In this document: positions 27,346-35,417 of the stretch, one piece after another
Layout of the letters: every line of letters starts with the position of its first letter
How positions within the stretch are numbered: position 1 is the first letter of the stretch
Assembly: GCF_002072185.1 (NCBI RefSeq)
Contig: NZ_MVIW01000008.1
Span: 17,211-81,210, forward strand
Direction of reading: 5' to 3'
DNA from: Actinomyces denticolens
GTDB lineage: Bacteria; Actinomycetota; Actinomycetes; Actinomycetales; Actinomycetaceae
DNA: 64,000 bases
The notes under the pieces: generated by a model
The model's input: the letters and a program-made list of their open reading frames with translations, nothing else
The model's database searches: none
What the model was told of the DNA's origin: nothing
Position numbers and translations under genes: made by a program

Positions 27346-28668
27346 CTACCCCTCGTGGCCGCTGTGAGAGGACGAGGGCCGACCGCCCCGGCCCGCCCAT
27401 CCGCCCGGCTCGTCGCGCATGGCGAAGGCCAGGTGGAGGACCGAGAGGAGCATGAGAGCCACGCCGCCGGCCGCCAGCAGGATCGCGCCGGCGCCGACGG
27501 AGGCGCCCGTGGCTCCCGGCATGTCCGGTACGTTCCCGCTGAAGCGGAAGATGTTCCGGAAGCCGTCGCTGATCGCCAGGAAGGCGGAGGCGGCGCCCGC
27601 GATACCGGTGAGGATCAGTCGCGACCGCCGCGGGGTGATGATCGCGGCGAGACCGATGCCCGTCGCGACGATGAAGGCGACCAGAAGCAGGAGCGCCTCC
27701 TGGAGACCGTCCCCGTTCCAGTAGTTGAAGGACCAGGTCCCGGTGTCGAAGGTGATGGTGACGATCGGCAGGAAGGTCGAGACGAGGCACAGGACGGACA
27801 GGACCGGCACGGCGTACAGCAGGAGATGGCGCCGGGTGGAGGCGGCCCCGCCCTCGTCCGGCGCGGGCGGCTCCCCGGGCACGGGCCCCTCCGTCGCGGA
27901 GGGCACGGCGGAGGCGGGGATGAGGGGCTCGGGCGCGGAGCGGGCGGCGCTCGCTCCCACGGGATCAGTGCCCGAGACTGCGGGGGTCCGGTCGCCGAGG
28001 GCGCTGGGCCCGGAAGCCGCAGGAGTCGCGGGCGCTGCTGGGGCATGGGGCTCGGAGACGGGGGCCGCCATCCCTGGCACCGCGGTGATGATCCCGGGGG
28101 CGGATGAGGGCGGGATGACCTCGGGGGCGGAGCGCGTCGAGCGCGCGGGCCCCGCTGAGACGACGGCGGTCGCGGGCGAGGCGACATTGCCGATCGGGGT
28201 GGCGGTGTCATCCGCCGAGGCGGGGGAGGCCAGCGCCGCCGGCCTCCCGTTCGAGGGCCGCTCAAGGGGCGCGAAATCGGTCACCTGCGCGGGCGAGGCG
28301 GCGACCTCGACGGCGTCGCTGATCGGCGTGATGGACGCCGTGGTCGCCGACGCCGAGGCAGTGCTCGGGGCTGAGCGCGACGACGGTTCCGAGGCCTCTG
28401 CCGATGCGGCGGAGGCCCGCGCGGGGCCCGCCGCCGCGCCGTCGTCCGACGGCTCCCGGCCCGTGCCCGACCACTGGGCCGCCTCGGATTCCTGGAGCGC
28501 GGCGCGCTGCTCGATCCATACGGCGAGCTCCGGGTAGCAGGCCGGGTGCTTGCGAACGAGCGGGTGCAGGTCCGGGCGGAACTGGGCGATCCGGGCGAGG
28601 TCCATCTGGGTGATCGCAGGGTTCGCGAGGTCGGCAGGGGTGCACGACATCGGATCAAGGACGGTCAT
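27346..28668 (-). CDS. LRV-domain membrane protein with long Pro/Ala/Ser linker
   Basis: 440 residues. The N-terminal LRV unit (DPMSCTPADLANPAI..., LARIAQFRPDLHPLVRKHPA) is clearly homologous to the neighbour at 26376-27242. Then come about 200 residues of low-complexity Ala/Pro/Ser and four membrane helices beginning at LLLYAVPVLSVLCLVSTFLP. TGTWSFNYWNG follows the first helix, a motif shared with 32379-33092 (YAVPVL, TFLP, NYW). An RBS-like AGGAG lies before the ATG. Probably a tandem duplication with linker expansion; the function is unknown. Confidence 0.65.
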   Translation of the reverse strand: MTVLDPMSCTPADLANPAITQMDLARIAQFRPDLHPLVRKHPACYPELAVWIEQRAALQESEAAQWSGTGREPSDDGAAAGPARASAASAEASEPSSRSAPSTASASATTASITPISDAVEVAASPAQVTDFAPLERPSNGRPAALASPASADDTATPIGNVASPATAVVSAGPARSTRSAPEVIPPSSAPGIITAVPGMAAPVSEPHAPAAPATPAASGPSALGDRTPAVSGTDPVGASAARSAPEPLIPASAVPSATEGPVPGEPPAPDEGGAASTRRHLLLYAVPVLSVLCLVSTFLPIVTITFDTGTWSFNYWNGDGLQEALLLLVAFIVATGIGLAAIITPRRSRLILTGIAGAASAFLAISDGFRNIFRFSGNVPDMPGATGASVGAGAILLAAGGVALMLLSVLHLAFAMRDEPGGWAGRGGRPSSSHSGHEG

Positions 28669-28774
28669 GAGATCTCCTGTAGGGGTCCTCCACTGAGGCC
28701 ACGGTACCGCGTCCCTCGCGCCGGAAGACAGCCCCGCAGGCGCCGTGGCCCGCTGGCCCAGCGGCCTCGGGCGC

Positions 28775-30583
28775 CTAGCCGAGCCAGGCGCCCGAGGGGG
28801 AGAAGGAGCGCGCCACGCCGTCGATCGTGACCCTGCCCGTGGCCAGGGATCCGGAAGCGGTGAGGTAGTACCAGGTGCCGCCCTGGTGGAGCCAGCTGTT
28901 GGCCCGCATGGCGCCGGAGTGGTCGAGGTAGTACCAGGTGGTCCCGTCCTTCAGCCAGCCGGTGGACATCGCGCCGGAGCCCCCCACGTGGTACCAGGCG
29001 GCGCCCGAACGGACCCACCTGCTCGTGGACATGGCGCCCGAGGCGCCGAGGTGGTACCAGGCGGCTCTACTGGCCACCCATCGGTTGGCGGTCATCCGTC
29101 CGGAACCGGGGGCGAGGTAGTACCAGGATGAGCCGACGCGGACCCACTCGCTCCTCATCGCGCCATCCGCTCCCAGGTAGTACCAGGAGGAGTCGTCCTG
29201 CACCCAGCCGGTTTTCATCGCGCCGTCGGGGCCCAGGAAGTACCAGCCTCCCCTCCAACTCGCCCAACCGCCCTCGGTGGCGTAGGCACTGTTGGAGAAC
29301 CAGTAGTAGTTCTCGCCGATCCGTCTCCAACCGGTCAGCGGGGTGGCGACGCCGTGCCGGTAGGCCGCGGCGCGGGGGCTGCCCGACAGACGGGTGCGGA
29401 GGACGAGCCCGCCGCTCGTGGCATCGACGTCGGAGAGGTGGACGCCGTCGTCGGCGAGGGTGACGACGAAGCTGATGTGCCCGGAGGCGCGGACCTCATC
29501 CGCTGAGTACCACCTGGTGCCGAGCCGGTCCAGGACGAGCTGGGTGGCCGGCGACAGGGTTTGGAAGCGCCCGGTCTGGAAGGCGATCTCGGGGCGCAGG
29601 GTGGTCAGGTAGCCCTCGCTGTTGGAGGAGATGGAGCCGTGATGGCCGAGCTTGAGGACGTCGACGTCGCCGATCTGCGGGGCCAGGCGGTCCTCGTCGC
29701 CGTAGAAGTTCTCGATGTCCGATGCCAGGAACGCCGAGCGCCCGTGGGCCGTGACCTTGACGCCCCAGGCGCTCTCATTGGCGTCGTAGATGTAGGGGGG
29801 CTGCTTGTAGGACTCGTCGTAGTTGACGATCTCGATGCGCATGTCCTCGAAGTCGAAGACCGGCGATGCGGCGCCTCCGGTGGACGACGAGGGGATCACC
29901 GGCGCGCCGGGGGCGAGGTGCTGGATGAGCACGGAGCCGTGCTCCGCCTGGGCCTTGCGGGCGGCGGCGATCATACGGTCGTAGACGTACTGGTTGTCCC
30001 ACAGGTTGCGCGGGCTGTTGATCCAGGCGTCGGAGTACTCGGGGGTGTAGATCCGCTTCGGGTGGTACTTCTCGATCACGGTGTCGGCCGTGCCGATGTG
30101 GTCCGAATGCGCGTGGGTGCCGACGTAGAACTCGAGGTTGTCGGGGCTCACGCCGAGCTCGTCGAGGTAGGCCCACATGGCGTCCTCGTTCGGCGCCCCT
30201 TGGATCACCCCTGGGCGCAGGGGGTAGCGGGGATCATCGCCCCGGGGATAGTCCTTGTCCTCCCCGGAGTCGACCAGAGCGAAGCGCCCGTTGCTCTGCA
30301 GCACGATGACGTCGGAATCCGTGAAGGACAGGATGTGGATCGACTCATCGGAGGCGGAGGCGGAGGCGGTCGCGGAGATGGTCGTGGAGGCGGTTGTGGA
30401 GGCGGGCGCCGGGTCGGAGGTGGCGACGGGCGCGGGGTCGGGCGCGGCGAGCGCGGGGGCCGAGCCGATCGCGGCCAGTGCGGCGCCGACGAGTACCGGC
30501 GCGAGGGCGCGGAAGGCTCGGCGCAGGGCACGGGTGGGAATGTCTTGGGATCTTGGTTTGCTAGTGGGTTCGGGCAGAGCCAT
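28775..30583 (-). CDS. Secreted metallo-beta-lactamase-fold hydrolase with wall-binding repeats
   Basis: 602 residues. A signal peptide ends about residue 47 (ALAAPDP). The metallo-beta-lactamase domain (about 80-390) has HAHSDH at 157-162, SAFLASDIEN, and DVLKLGHHGSISSNSEGYL. About nine WYYL/WYHL repeats follow to the C-terminus. The architecture equals pneumococcal Pce/CbpE (phosphorylcholine esterase), but the repeats lack evidence for choline binding. ComEC-like competence hydrolases share the LGHHGS motif, so the substrate is uncertain. ATG 30583 has GAGGAGA upstream. Confidence 0.8.
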   Translation of the reverse strand: MALPEPTSKPRSQDIPTRALRRAFRALAPVLVGAALAAIGSAPALAAPDPAPVATSDPAPASTTASTTISATASASASDESIHILSFTDSDVIVLQSNGRFALVDSGEDKDYPRGDDPRYPLRPGVIQGAPNEDAMWAYLDELGVSPDNLEFYVGTHAHSDHIGTADTVIEKYHPKRIYTPEYSDAWINSPRNLWDNQYVYDRMIAAARKAQAEHGSVLIQHLAPGAPVIPSSSTGGAASPVFDFEDMRIEIVNYDESYKQPPYIYDANESAWGVKVTAHGRSAFLASDIENFYGDEDRLAPQIGDVDVLKLGHHGSISSNSEGYLTTLRPEIAFQTGRFQTLSPATQLVLDRLGTRWYSADEVRASGHISFVVTLADDGVHLSDVDATSGGLVLRTRLSGSPRAAAYRHGVATPLTGWRRIGENYYWFSNSAYATEGGWASWRGGWYFLGPDGAMKTGWVQDDSSWYYLGADGAMRSEWVRVGSSWYYLAPGSGRMTANRWVASRAAWYHLGASGAMSTSRWVRSGAAWYHVGGSGAMSTGWLKDGTTWYYLDHSGAMRANSWLHQGGTWYYLTASGSLATGRVTIDGVARSFSPSGAWLG

Positions 30584-30837
30584 ATCAGTCTCCTCGGGAT
30601 GCCCCGCTCCCGCCTGGGGAGGGCGGAGTGCGGGGAGGCGCGTCACTGCCTGGGAGCGTGGCGCCGGGCGAGGATACCTGTGCGGATCGCCCTCATAAGC
30701 TGTGAATCCCCGTGATTCCAGCGATCTCCGGGGTGAACCGCGAGGTCAGACGACCCGGTGTGAGATATGCGTCGATGGGCGCGGCTCGGCGCTCGCCGAG
30801 GGTGCGACGACGGGGCGGATCGGGTCGGGAAGTACGG

Positions 30838-31752
30838 TTAGGCCTCCATGCCGGAGGCCTCAACGAGGGCGGCGATGGCCCGTGAGACCTCCTCGTGGTG
30901 ACCGGCGAGGAGGTGGCCGCCGTCGTCGACGAGCAGGAGTTGGGGGTCGGGGAAGCGGTGAAGAGCCGTCAGCATCCTCGCCGCGGGGACGAGGCGGTCA
31001 TCCTCGGCGGCGAGGATGAGGACGGGGACCGACAGGGACTCGATCGGATACTCCTCGAAATGGCGGGCCATATCGGGGTTGGTGATCCTGGCGTCCAGGA
31101 GAGCTCCCGCCCGGCGCTCGGCGATGGGGAGCATGGAGATGACCGTCGATGGCGGCATGCTCATCGCCAGGGGGAACAGTGGGCTGAGGAGGAGCATCAC
31201 CGCGTCGGAGTGCATGAGGCGCGGCGGGCCCTGGAAAGCGCTGTAGCGCGCGGGCCGCTCGGGCAGCGGCGGGGCGGAGGAGAAGAGGATGAGCCCCTTC
31301 GCGCGCTCGGGGTGGTCGAGGACGAAGCGGATCGCGGCTGTTCCGCCCGCTGAGGATCCCATGACGAGCACCCGCTCCACCCCGAGCTCGTCGAGGAGCT
31401 CGATGAGTGCCTCGACCTGCTCGGCCGGGGTTCCTCGCCCGCGAATGTCGCTGCCCGGGTAGCCGAAGCGCGATGGCGCGATGATGCGCATCCCGGCGGT
31501 GTGCGCCGCTGCGACGTCGAATCCCTGGTCGTAGCCGCCGAACATGCCGTGGAGGGAGAGGATCGCCGGGGCCTGCCGGGGGCCGGTGTCGATGTAGGCG
31601 ATGCGACCGTGGCTGAGCCGGGATGTGCGCGCGGGGTAGCGGGAGAGTCGGGCCCTGCCGGCGGCGCGGGCCCGCCGGAGGCCCACGGCGCCGAGGGCGG
31701 CGATACCGATGATCCCCACCAGGGCCGTGGCGCGCGGCTGTGGGATCCGCAT
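30838..31752 (-). CDS. Membrane-anchored alpha/beta hydrolase
   Basis: 304 residues. An N-terminal helix (10-25) precedes an alpha/beta hydrolase fold with LSLHGMFGGYDQGFD, nucleophile motif VMGSSAGGTA, and a C-terminal LLLVDDGGHLLAGHHEEV with the catalytic His. AAEDDRLVP supplies the acid. ATG 31752 is chosen because of GAGGAGGTC just upstream. Broad hydrolase family; the substrate is unknown. Confidence 0.8.
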   Translation of the reverse strand: MRIPQPRATALVGIIGIAALGAVGLRRARAAGRARLSRYPARTSRLSHGRIAYIDTGPRQAPAILSLHGMFGGYDQGFDVAAAHTAGMRIIAPSRFGYPGSDIRGRGTPAEQVEALIELLDELGVERVLVMGSSAGGTAAIRFVLDHPERAKGLILFSSAPPLPERPARYSAFQGPPRLMHSDAVMLLLSPLFPLAMSMPPSTVISMLPIAERRAGALLDARITNPDMARHFEEYPIESLSVPVLILAAEDDRLVPAARMLTALHRFPDPQLLLVDDGGHLLAGHHEEVSRAIAALVEASGMEA

Positions 31753-31814
31753 GGTGACCTCCTCGGCGAGGCGCTGGGGTTCGCGCTGCTGGGCGCCCAT
31801 TCGCCCCCAGTGTC

Positions 31815-32177
31815 TCAGACCCGGGGGCCGGTCGGGCCGGGGAGCGCCGCAGCGCTCTTGCGCGCCCGGCGCCTGCGCACGGTGACGACGACGGCGGTGA
31901 TTCCCACACCGATGGCGACGACGGCGGTGATGAGTCCCGCGATGTGCAGCGGGACGGCGGAATCGTTCTCCCACTCCCAGATCCTGTCGAAGTCCTCGGG
32001 GGACAGGGGGCACTCCTGACCGTCCTTCTCGATGGCGAAGCCCGAGGTCTGGCCGTTGGCGGGTTGGCAGGTGACTTCGGGCTCGGGACCGATGTGGGGC
32101 ACGGCGATCATGCCGGCGCCGGCGGCGAAGAGGAGGAGGGCGGTGACGTACAGGATCCAGGGCTTGACGCGTTTCAT
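31815..32177 (-). CDS. Small two-helix membrane protein, unknown function
   Basis: 120 residues: a membrane helix at 8-28, an extracytoplasmic segment of about 45 residues with two cysteines (VTCQPANG and QECPLSPEDF), a second helix at 76-99 and a basic RRRRARK tail. No known family is recognised. The start is supported by a TAGGCT box 6 bases upstream, without a ribosome site. Confidence 0.65.
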   Translation of the reverse strand: MKRVKPWILYVTALLLFAAGAGMIAVPHIGPEPEVTCQPANGQTSGFAIEKDGQECPLSPEDFDRIWEWENDSAVPLHIAGLITAVVAIGVGITAVVVTVRRRRARKSAAALPGPTGPRV

Positions 32178-32183
32178 GGGTCG

Positions 32184-32189
32184 AGCCTA
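32184..32189 (-). promoter_or_regulatory. Leaderless -10 box of the 31815-32177 gene
   Basis: TAGGCT on the minus strand, 6 bases, then ATG 32177. The same hexamer and spacing occur before the gene at 33234. Confidence 0.5.
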
Positions 32190-32276
32190 GAGGGGATGAG
32201 GCTCTTCCGGCACGGATAGTTCACCCCATTGTCCCAGGTCAGAGCCATGTCTGCGATGGCTGCGGTGCGCCGAGAT

Positions 32277-32333
32277 CGTACCTTTGGTGACGAGTTCGGC
32301 GGGGAGGGGGACGGCCTCGTCACCAAAAGTACG
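32277..32333. repeat. Dispersed hairpin repeat, family 2, copy 1
   Basis: 18-base arms CGTACCTTTGGTGACGAG (32277-32294) and the complementary CTCGTCACCAAAAGTACG (32316-32333) around a 21-base G-rich loop. One mismatch. A second copy with the same arm and loop lengths is at 56846-56902. Confidence 0.8.
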
Positions 32334-32378
32334 AAGTCGCGGGGCCTGCGGAACGGCGAGTGGTGGGGAGGGTGCCGC

Positions 32379-33092
32379 TCAGCCCTGGTACGGCGGCTGC
32401 TGGCCGTAGCCGGGCTGCTGGTAGGGCGTCTGAGGGGCGCCGAACTGGGCGGGCTGCCCCGGCTGGCCGGGAGCGCCCGCGCCGGGAAGGCCGTAACCGC
32501 CGAGAACCATGGCGGGGGCGGCCGCCTGGGGCTTGGTCGTGGTGCCGATGATGATCAGCAGGACGCCGCCGATGACGAGGAAGAGTCCGGCGAAGGCCAG
32601 CAGGTACGTGCCCAGCCCGGGGTTCGTCTCGATGAATCCGCCCAGATCGAGGTCGTCATCGCTGAACTCCCCCAGGTTGCCGAAGCCGTCGATCGCGCCG
32701 AAGAGCCCGGCGATGGCGGTGACGGCGCCCGCGACGATGAGCAGCGGGCGCGACTGCCGCAGGATCGAGGCGACGCCGAGACCGATGGCGGCCAGGAAGA
32801 GGAGGAGCAGGAGGACGGCCTCGCCCTTCGCGTCCACCTGGTCGCTCCAGTAGTTGGCGGACTGGGACTCCCCTGCGGCGGACACGGTGGCGACCGGCAG
32901 GAACGTCGCGATCAGCGCGAGGAGCGCCAGGACGGGAACCGCGTAGAGCACGGCCCTGTGCCAGGGGGCCGGGGAGGCGATCGCGGTGGGCGCGGCGCCG
33001 GGGTGGGCGCCGGGGGAGTAGGGAGCGGCGGCCTGCGGGGGAAGCGGGGACCCGTAGGAGGGCGCGTTGAACGAAGGGTCGGGAGTGGCCAT
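32379..33092 (-). CDS. Four-helix membrane protein related to the LRV proteins
   Basis: 237 residues. A Pro/Ala/Gly-rich N-terminus is followed by helices at about 47-68, 88-107, 112-132 and 155-180 and a Gln/Pro/Tyr-rich tail. VLYAVPVLALLALIATFLP and SANYWSDQVDAKGEAVLLLL align with the membrane half of 27346-28668, but no LRV unit is present. GGAGG precedes ATG 33092. The function is unknown. Confidence 0.65.
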   Translation of the reverse strand: MATPDPSFNAPSYGSPLPPQAAAPYSPGAHPGAAPTAIASPAPWHRAVLYAVPVLALLALIATFLPVATVSAAGESQSANYWSDQVDAKGEAVLLLLLFLAAIGLGVASILRQSRPLLIVAGAVTAIAGLFGAIDGFGNLGEFSDDDLDLGGFIETNPGLGTYLLAFAGLFLVIGGVLLIIIGTTTKPQAAAPAMVLGGYGLPGAGAPGQPGQPAQFGAPQTPYQQPGYGQQPPYQG

Positions 33093-33221
33093 GAGGACCT
33101 CCGGGATGGGGGTGAGGGATGAGGGCGACCAGCCTACCGTCATCGTCCCCACGTGACCACGACGCGGCGGACGGCCGGACGATGGTCGGCCGCGGCCCGT
33201 CATCGGGCGCCGGCGCCTGTC

Positions 33222-33227
33222 TAGGCT
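33222..33227 (+). promoter_or_regulatory. Leaderless -10 box of the GNAT-like gene
   Basis: TAGGCT, 6 bases, ATG 33234; no ribosome site. Confidence 0.5.
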
Positions 33228-33233
33228 GAGACC

Positions 33234-33944
33234 ATGACGAACTCGACGCCCTCCGGGCCCATCGACGGGATCCTCGCGGCGGCGGCCGCTGAGTCGGCCG
33301 AGGAGGCCGCTGCGGGCCCGGGCGCAGCCTCCACGGCTCCCGCGGCGCCCACGACCCCCACCGCTCCCGCCGACCCCGCTCTCGCCGCCGCCCTGGCCGA
33401 CGGGCGCCTCATGCTCTGGCAGGCCGACCCCCGCGACACCCACCGCGTCGCCCGGCTCCTGGCACTGCGCGGAACCACCATCCAGGAGGCGCTCGAGGCG
33501 GCGCCCGGAATGATCGACTCGATCCCAGTGCTCGTCCTCGCCTCCCTGGAGGACCCCGCCCACCCCGACGACGTCGACGCCGCGGTCTCCGTGGCCCTCG
33601 CCGGCGCCTTCATCCTTCCCGCCGACCCCGACGAGGGGCGGGAGGCCGTCTGGATGGTCACCGGCCTCATCATCGACCCCGCCGCCAAGACCCGCCCTAT
33701 CGGCCGTGACCTCCTCATGGGGCTTGCCGAGGCGGTCGACGCCATCGACCCCGGCGCCCCGCTGTGGGCCTTCGTCGAGGCGAGCGAGCACGCCGTCGTC
33801 GCCGGCCATCTCGCCGCAGGCTTCAAGAAGGTGGGGCTGCGCCCCCACTGCGCCGGGATCACCTTCCCCACCGGTGACGGCGTTCTGCTCGTCCGCGAGC
33901 CCGAGGAGGACGCGGGCGCGAAAGGGCCCGGCGGCGCGGCCTGA
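33234..33944 (+). CDS. GNAT-fold acetyltransferase-like protein
   Basis: 236 residues. An Ala/Pro-rich N-terminal 50 residues lead into a region with VWMVTGLIIDPAAKTRPIGRDLL (like the acetyl-CoA loop between strand 4 and helix 3 of GNAT enzymes) and LWAFVEASEHAVVAGHLAAGFKKVG (like the GNAT C-terminal half). The canonical Q/RxxGxG/A is degenerate, so activity is uncertain. The substrate is unknown. Confidence 0.5.
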   Translation: MTNSTPSGPIDGILAAAAAESAEEAAAGPGAASTAPAAPTTPTAPADPALAAALADGRLMLWQADPRDTHRVARLLALRGTTIQEALEAAPGMIDSIPVLVLASLEDPAHPDDVDAAVSVALAGAFILPADPDEGREAVWMVTGLIIDPAAKTRPIGRDLLMGLAEAVDAIDPGAPLWAFVEASEHAVVAGHLAAGFKKVGLRPHCAGITFPTGDGVLLVREPEEDAGAKGPGGAA

Positions 33945-33976
33945 GCCGCCCCGCCGGGCCTCCCGTCTCAGGGCCG

Positions 33977-35236
33977 TCAGCGGCCGACGGGCCGGGGATC
34001 GGCCAGGCGCACGGCGTCGCGCGGGACCTCGTACTCCACCCCCGGGTAGCGCCCGAACTGCTCCTCGGCCACCCGGGGCCGCGTGGCATCCATGAAGGCG
34101 AGGACCTGCCCCGGCGTCGGCCACGACTTGCTGCTCTCGCGTCCCACCGGGCTGATCGGCCCTGCGAGCGCTCCCTGCTTCGGGCGGATCATGAGCCTGC
34201 CCGGCCGACTGCGGTCCCGCAGGGCGTGGGCGCGCCAGGTCAGGACCGGGTGGCTCGTCCGCCAGGAGGCGATGTGGAGCCAGAATCCCCGCTCCGTCAC
34301 AGCGCGATCCGCCAGGGCGTGGAAGTTGACCTGCGCCCCCAGGTACTTCCCGGCGGCGAGAATCCCCATGGTGCCCGGCGCCCCCTGCGGGGCGTTCGCG
34401 TAGCCGTGGTTGTCCGCCGTGTACTCCTGAGCACGGCTGAGCGCCGGCCCGATCAGCGGGATCTGCATGCCCAGCGTCGTGATGGCAAGGCGCAGGAAGG
34501 AGACGTGCCCCGCGGCCAGGTGCCCCACCTCGTGATTGATGACGAAGCGCAGTGCCTCCGGGTCCCTCGCCGAGCCCCCGGCCTCGAACAGGTCGGAGTA
34601 GACGACGACGTAGCGGCGGAACCCGTGCCCGGCGGCGAAGGCGTTGATCTTCCCGTTCCCGAGCATCACGTAGGCGTCCGGCACGCGCCGCATCCCGAAG
34701 TTGTGCGCGGCCTCCACGACCATCCTGTATCCCTCGGGGAACTGGGTGAAGCTCATCTGCACCCCTTGCGCGCGCAGTTGCGCGTACATGACGGCGCGCG
34801 CCACCCACAGGATGATGGGGATGAGGGGCACGAGGAGGAGGTACTGGCCGACAGTGGTCATGATGAGAGAGCGCGCCGTCGCCCCGGCCCCGGCGGGCTC
34901 AGGGACGGCGATCAGCCAGGCGACGAGGCCGATCCACGAGGCATAGGCCCCCAGGGTCAGCAGCCCGCAGACGGCCATCAGCGGGAGCTCCTTGGGGTGG
35001 CGCAGCGCGCGGATCCCGAACCAGCCGTGGACCGTCGCCCCATTGAACAGGGTCGGGGGCTCCTGCGGCGGCTGAACCGGCCGGGGGGCCTGGGCGCCGG
35101 CCATCATGGCGGCAGGGGCGCCCGTCGCAGCGCTCGCGGGGACGCCGAGCGGCGGCGCGCTCGGCGTGGGGCTCTGCGGGGGCTGGGCGTCCAGGGGCTC
35201 GCCGGACGGCGCCCCGGGGAAGAACTGCTGTGTCAT
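33977..35236 (-). CDS. M48-family membrane metallopeptidase
   Basis: 419 residues. A Pro/Gln/Ala-rich cytoplasmic N-terminus (1-65) is followed by two membrane helices (about 85-110 and 122-142) and an HtpX/M48-type catalytic domain with zinc motif INHEVGHLAAGH near residue 235, and SRAQEYTADNHGY with the third zinc ligand Glu. Such proteases degrade misfolded membrane proteins. ATG 35236 is preceded by TACGGT and a 7-base gap, indicating a leaderless start. Confidence 0.85.
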   Translation of the reverse strand: MTQQFFPGAPSGEPLDAQPPQSPTPSAPPLGVPASAATGAPAAMMAGAQAPRPVQPPQEPPTLFNGATVHGWFGIRALRHPKELPLMAVCGLLTLGAYASWIGLVAWLIAVPEPAGAGATARSLIMTTVGQYLLLVPLIPIILWVARAVMYAQLRAQGVQMSFTQFPEGYRMVVEAAHNFGMRRVPDAYVMLGNGKINAFAAGHGFRRYVVVYSDLFEAGGSARDPEALRFVINHEVGHLAAGHVSFLRLAITTLGMQIPLIGPALSRAQEYTADNHGYANAPQGAPGTMGILAAGKYLGAQVNFHALADRAVTERGFWLHIASWRTSHPVLTWRAHALRDRSRPGRLMIRPKQGALAGPISPVGRESSKSWPTPGQVLAFMDATRPRVAEEQFGRYPGVEYEVPRDAVRLADPRPVGR

Positions 35237-35243
35237 ACGCGGC

Positions 35244-35249
35244 ACCGTA
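35244..35249 (-). promoter_or_regulatory. Leaderless -10 box of the M48 peptidase
   Basis: TACGGT on the minus strand, 7 bases, ATG 35236. Confidence 0.45.
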
Positions 35250-35404
35250 GTGGGCTTCGCGGGCGGGGTGGTCGTCCTGCAGGCGGATACGCCGCCGGCG
35301 CGTCTCGATCGGGGGGAGGGCTGCGCGGCGCCATGACGGCCGTCGCGCAGGGTTGTGCTCCCCGCCACCGCGCAGCCGCCATGGCGCTGACGGCGACGGC
35401 GCGC

Positions 35405-35410
35405 GAGAAT
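35405..35410 (+). promoter_or_regulatory. Leaderless -10 box of the 35418 gene
   Basis: GAGAAT, 7 bases, ATG 35418; no ribosome site. The same hexamer is used by xseB. Confidence 0.45.
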
Positions 35411-35417
35411 CCCTTCC

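Noticed and set aside
28775..30583. A beta-lactamase resistance gene
   Set aside because: The metallo-beta-lactamase fold is shared by many hydrolases; the wall-binding repeats and LGHHGS motif do not indicate resistance.
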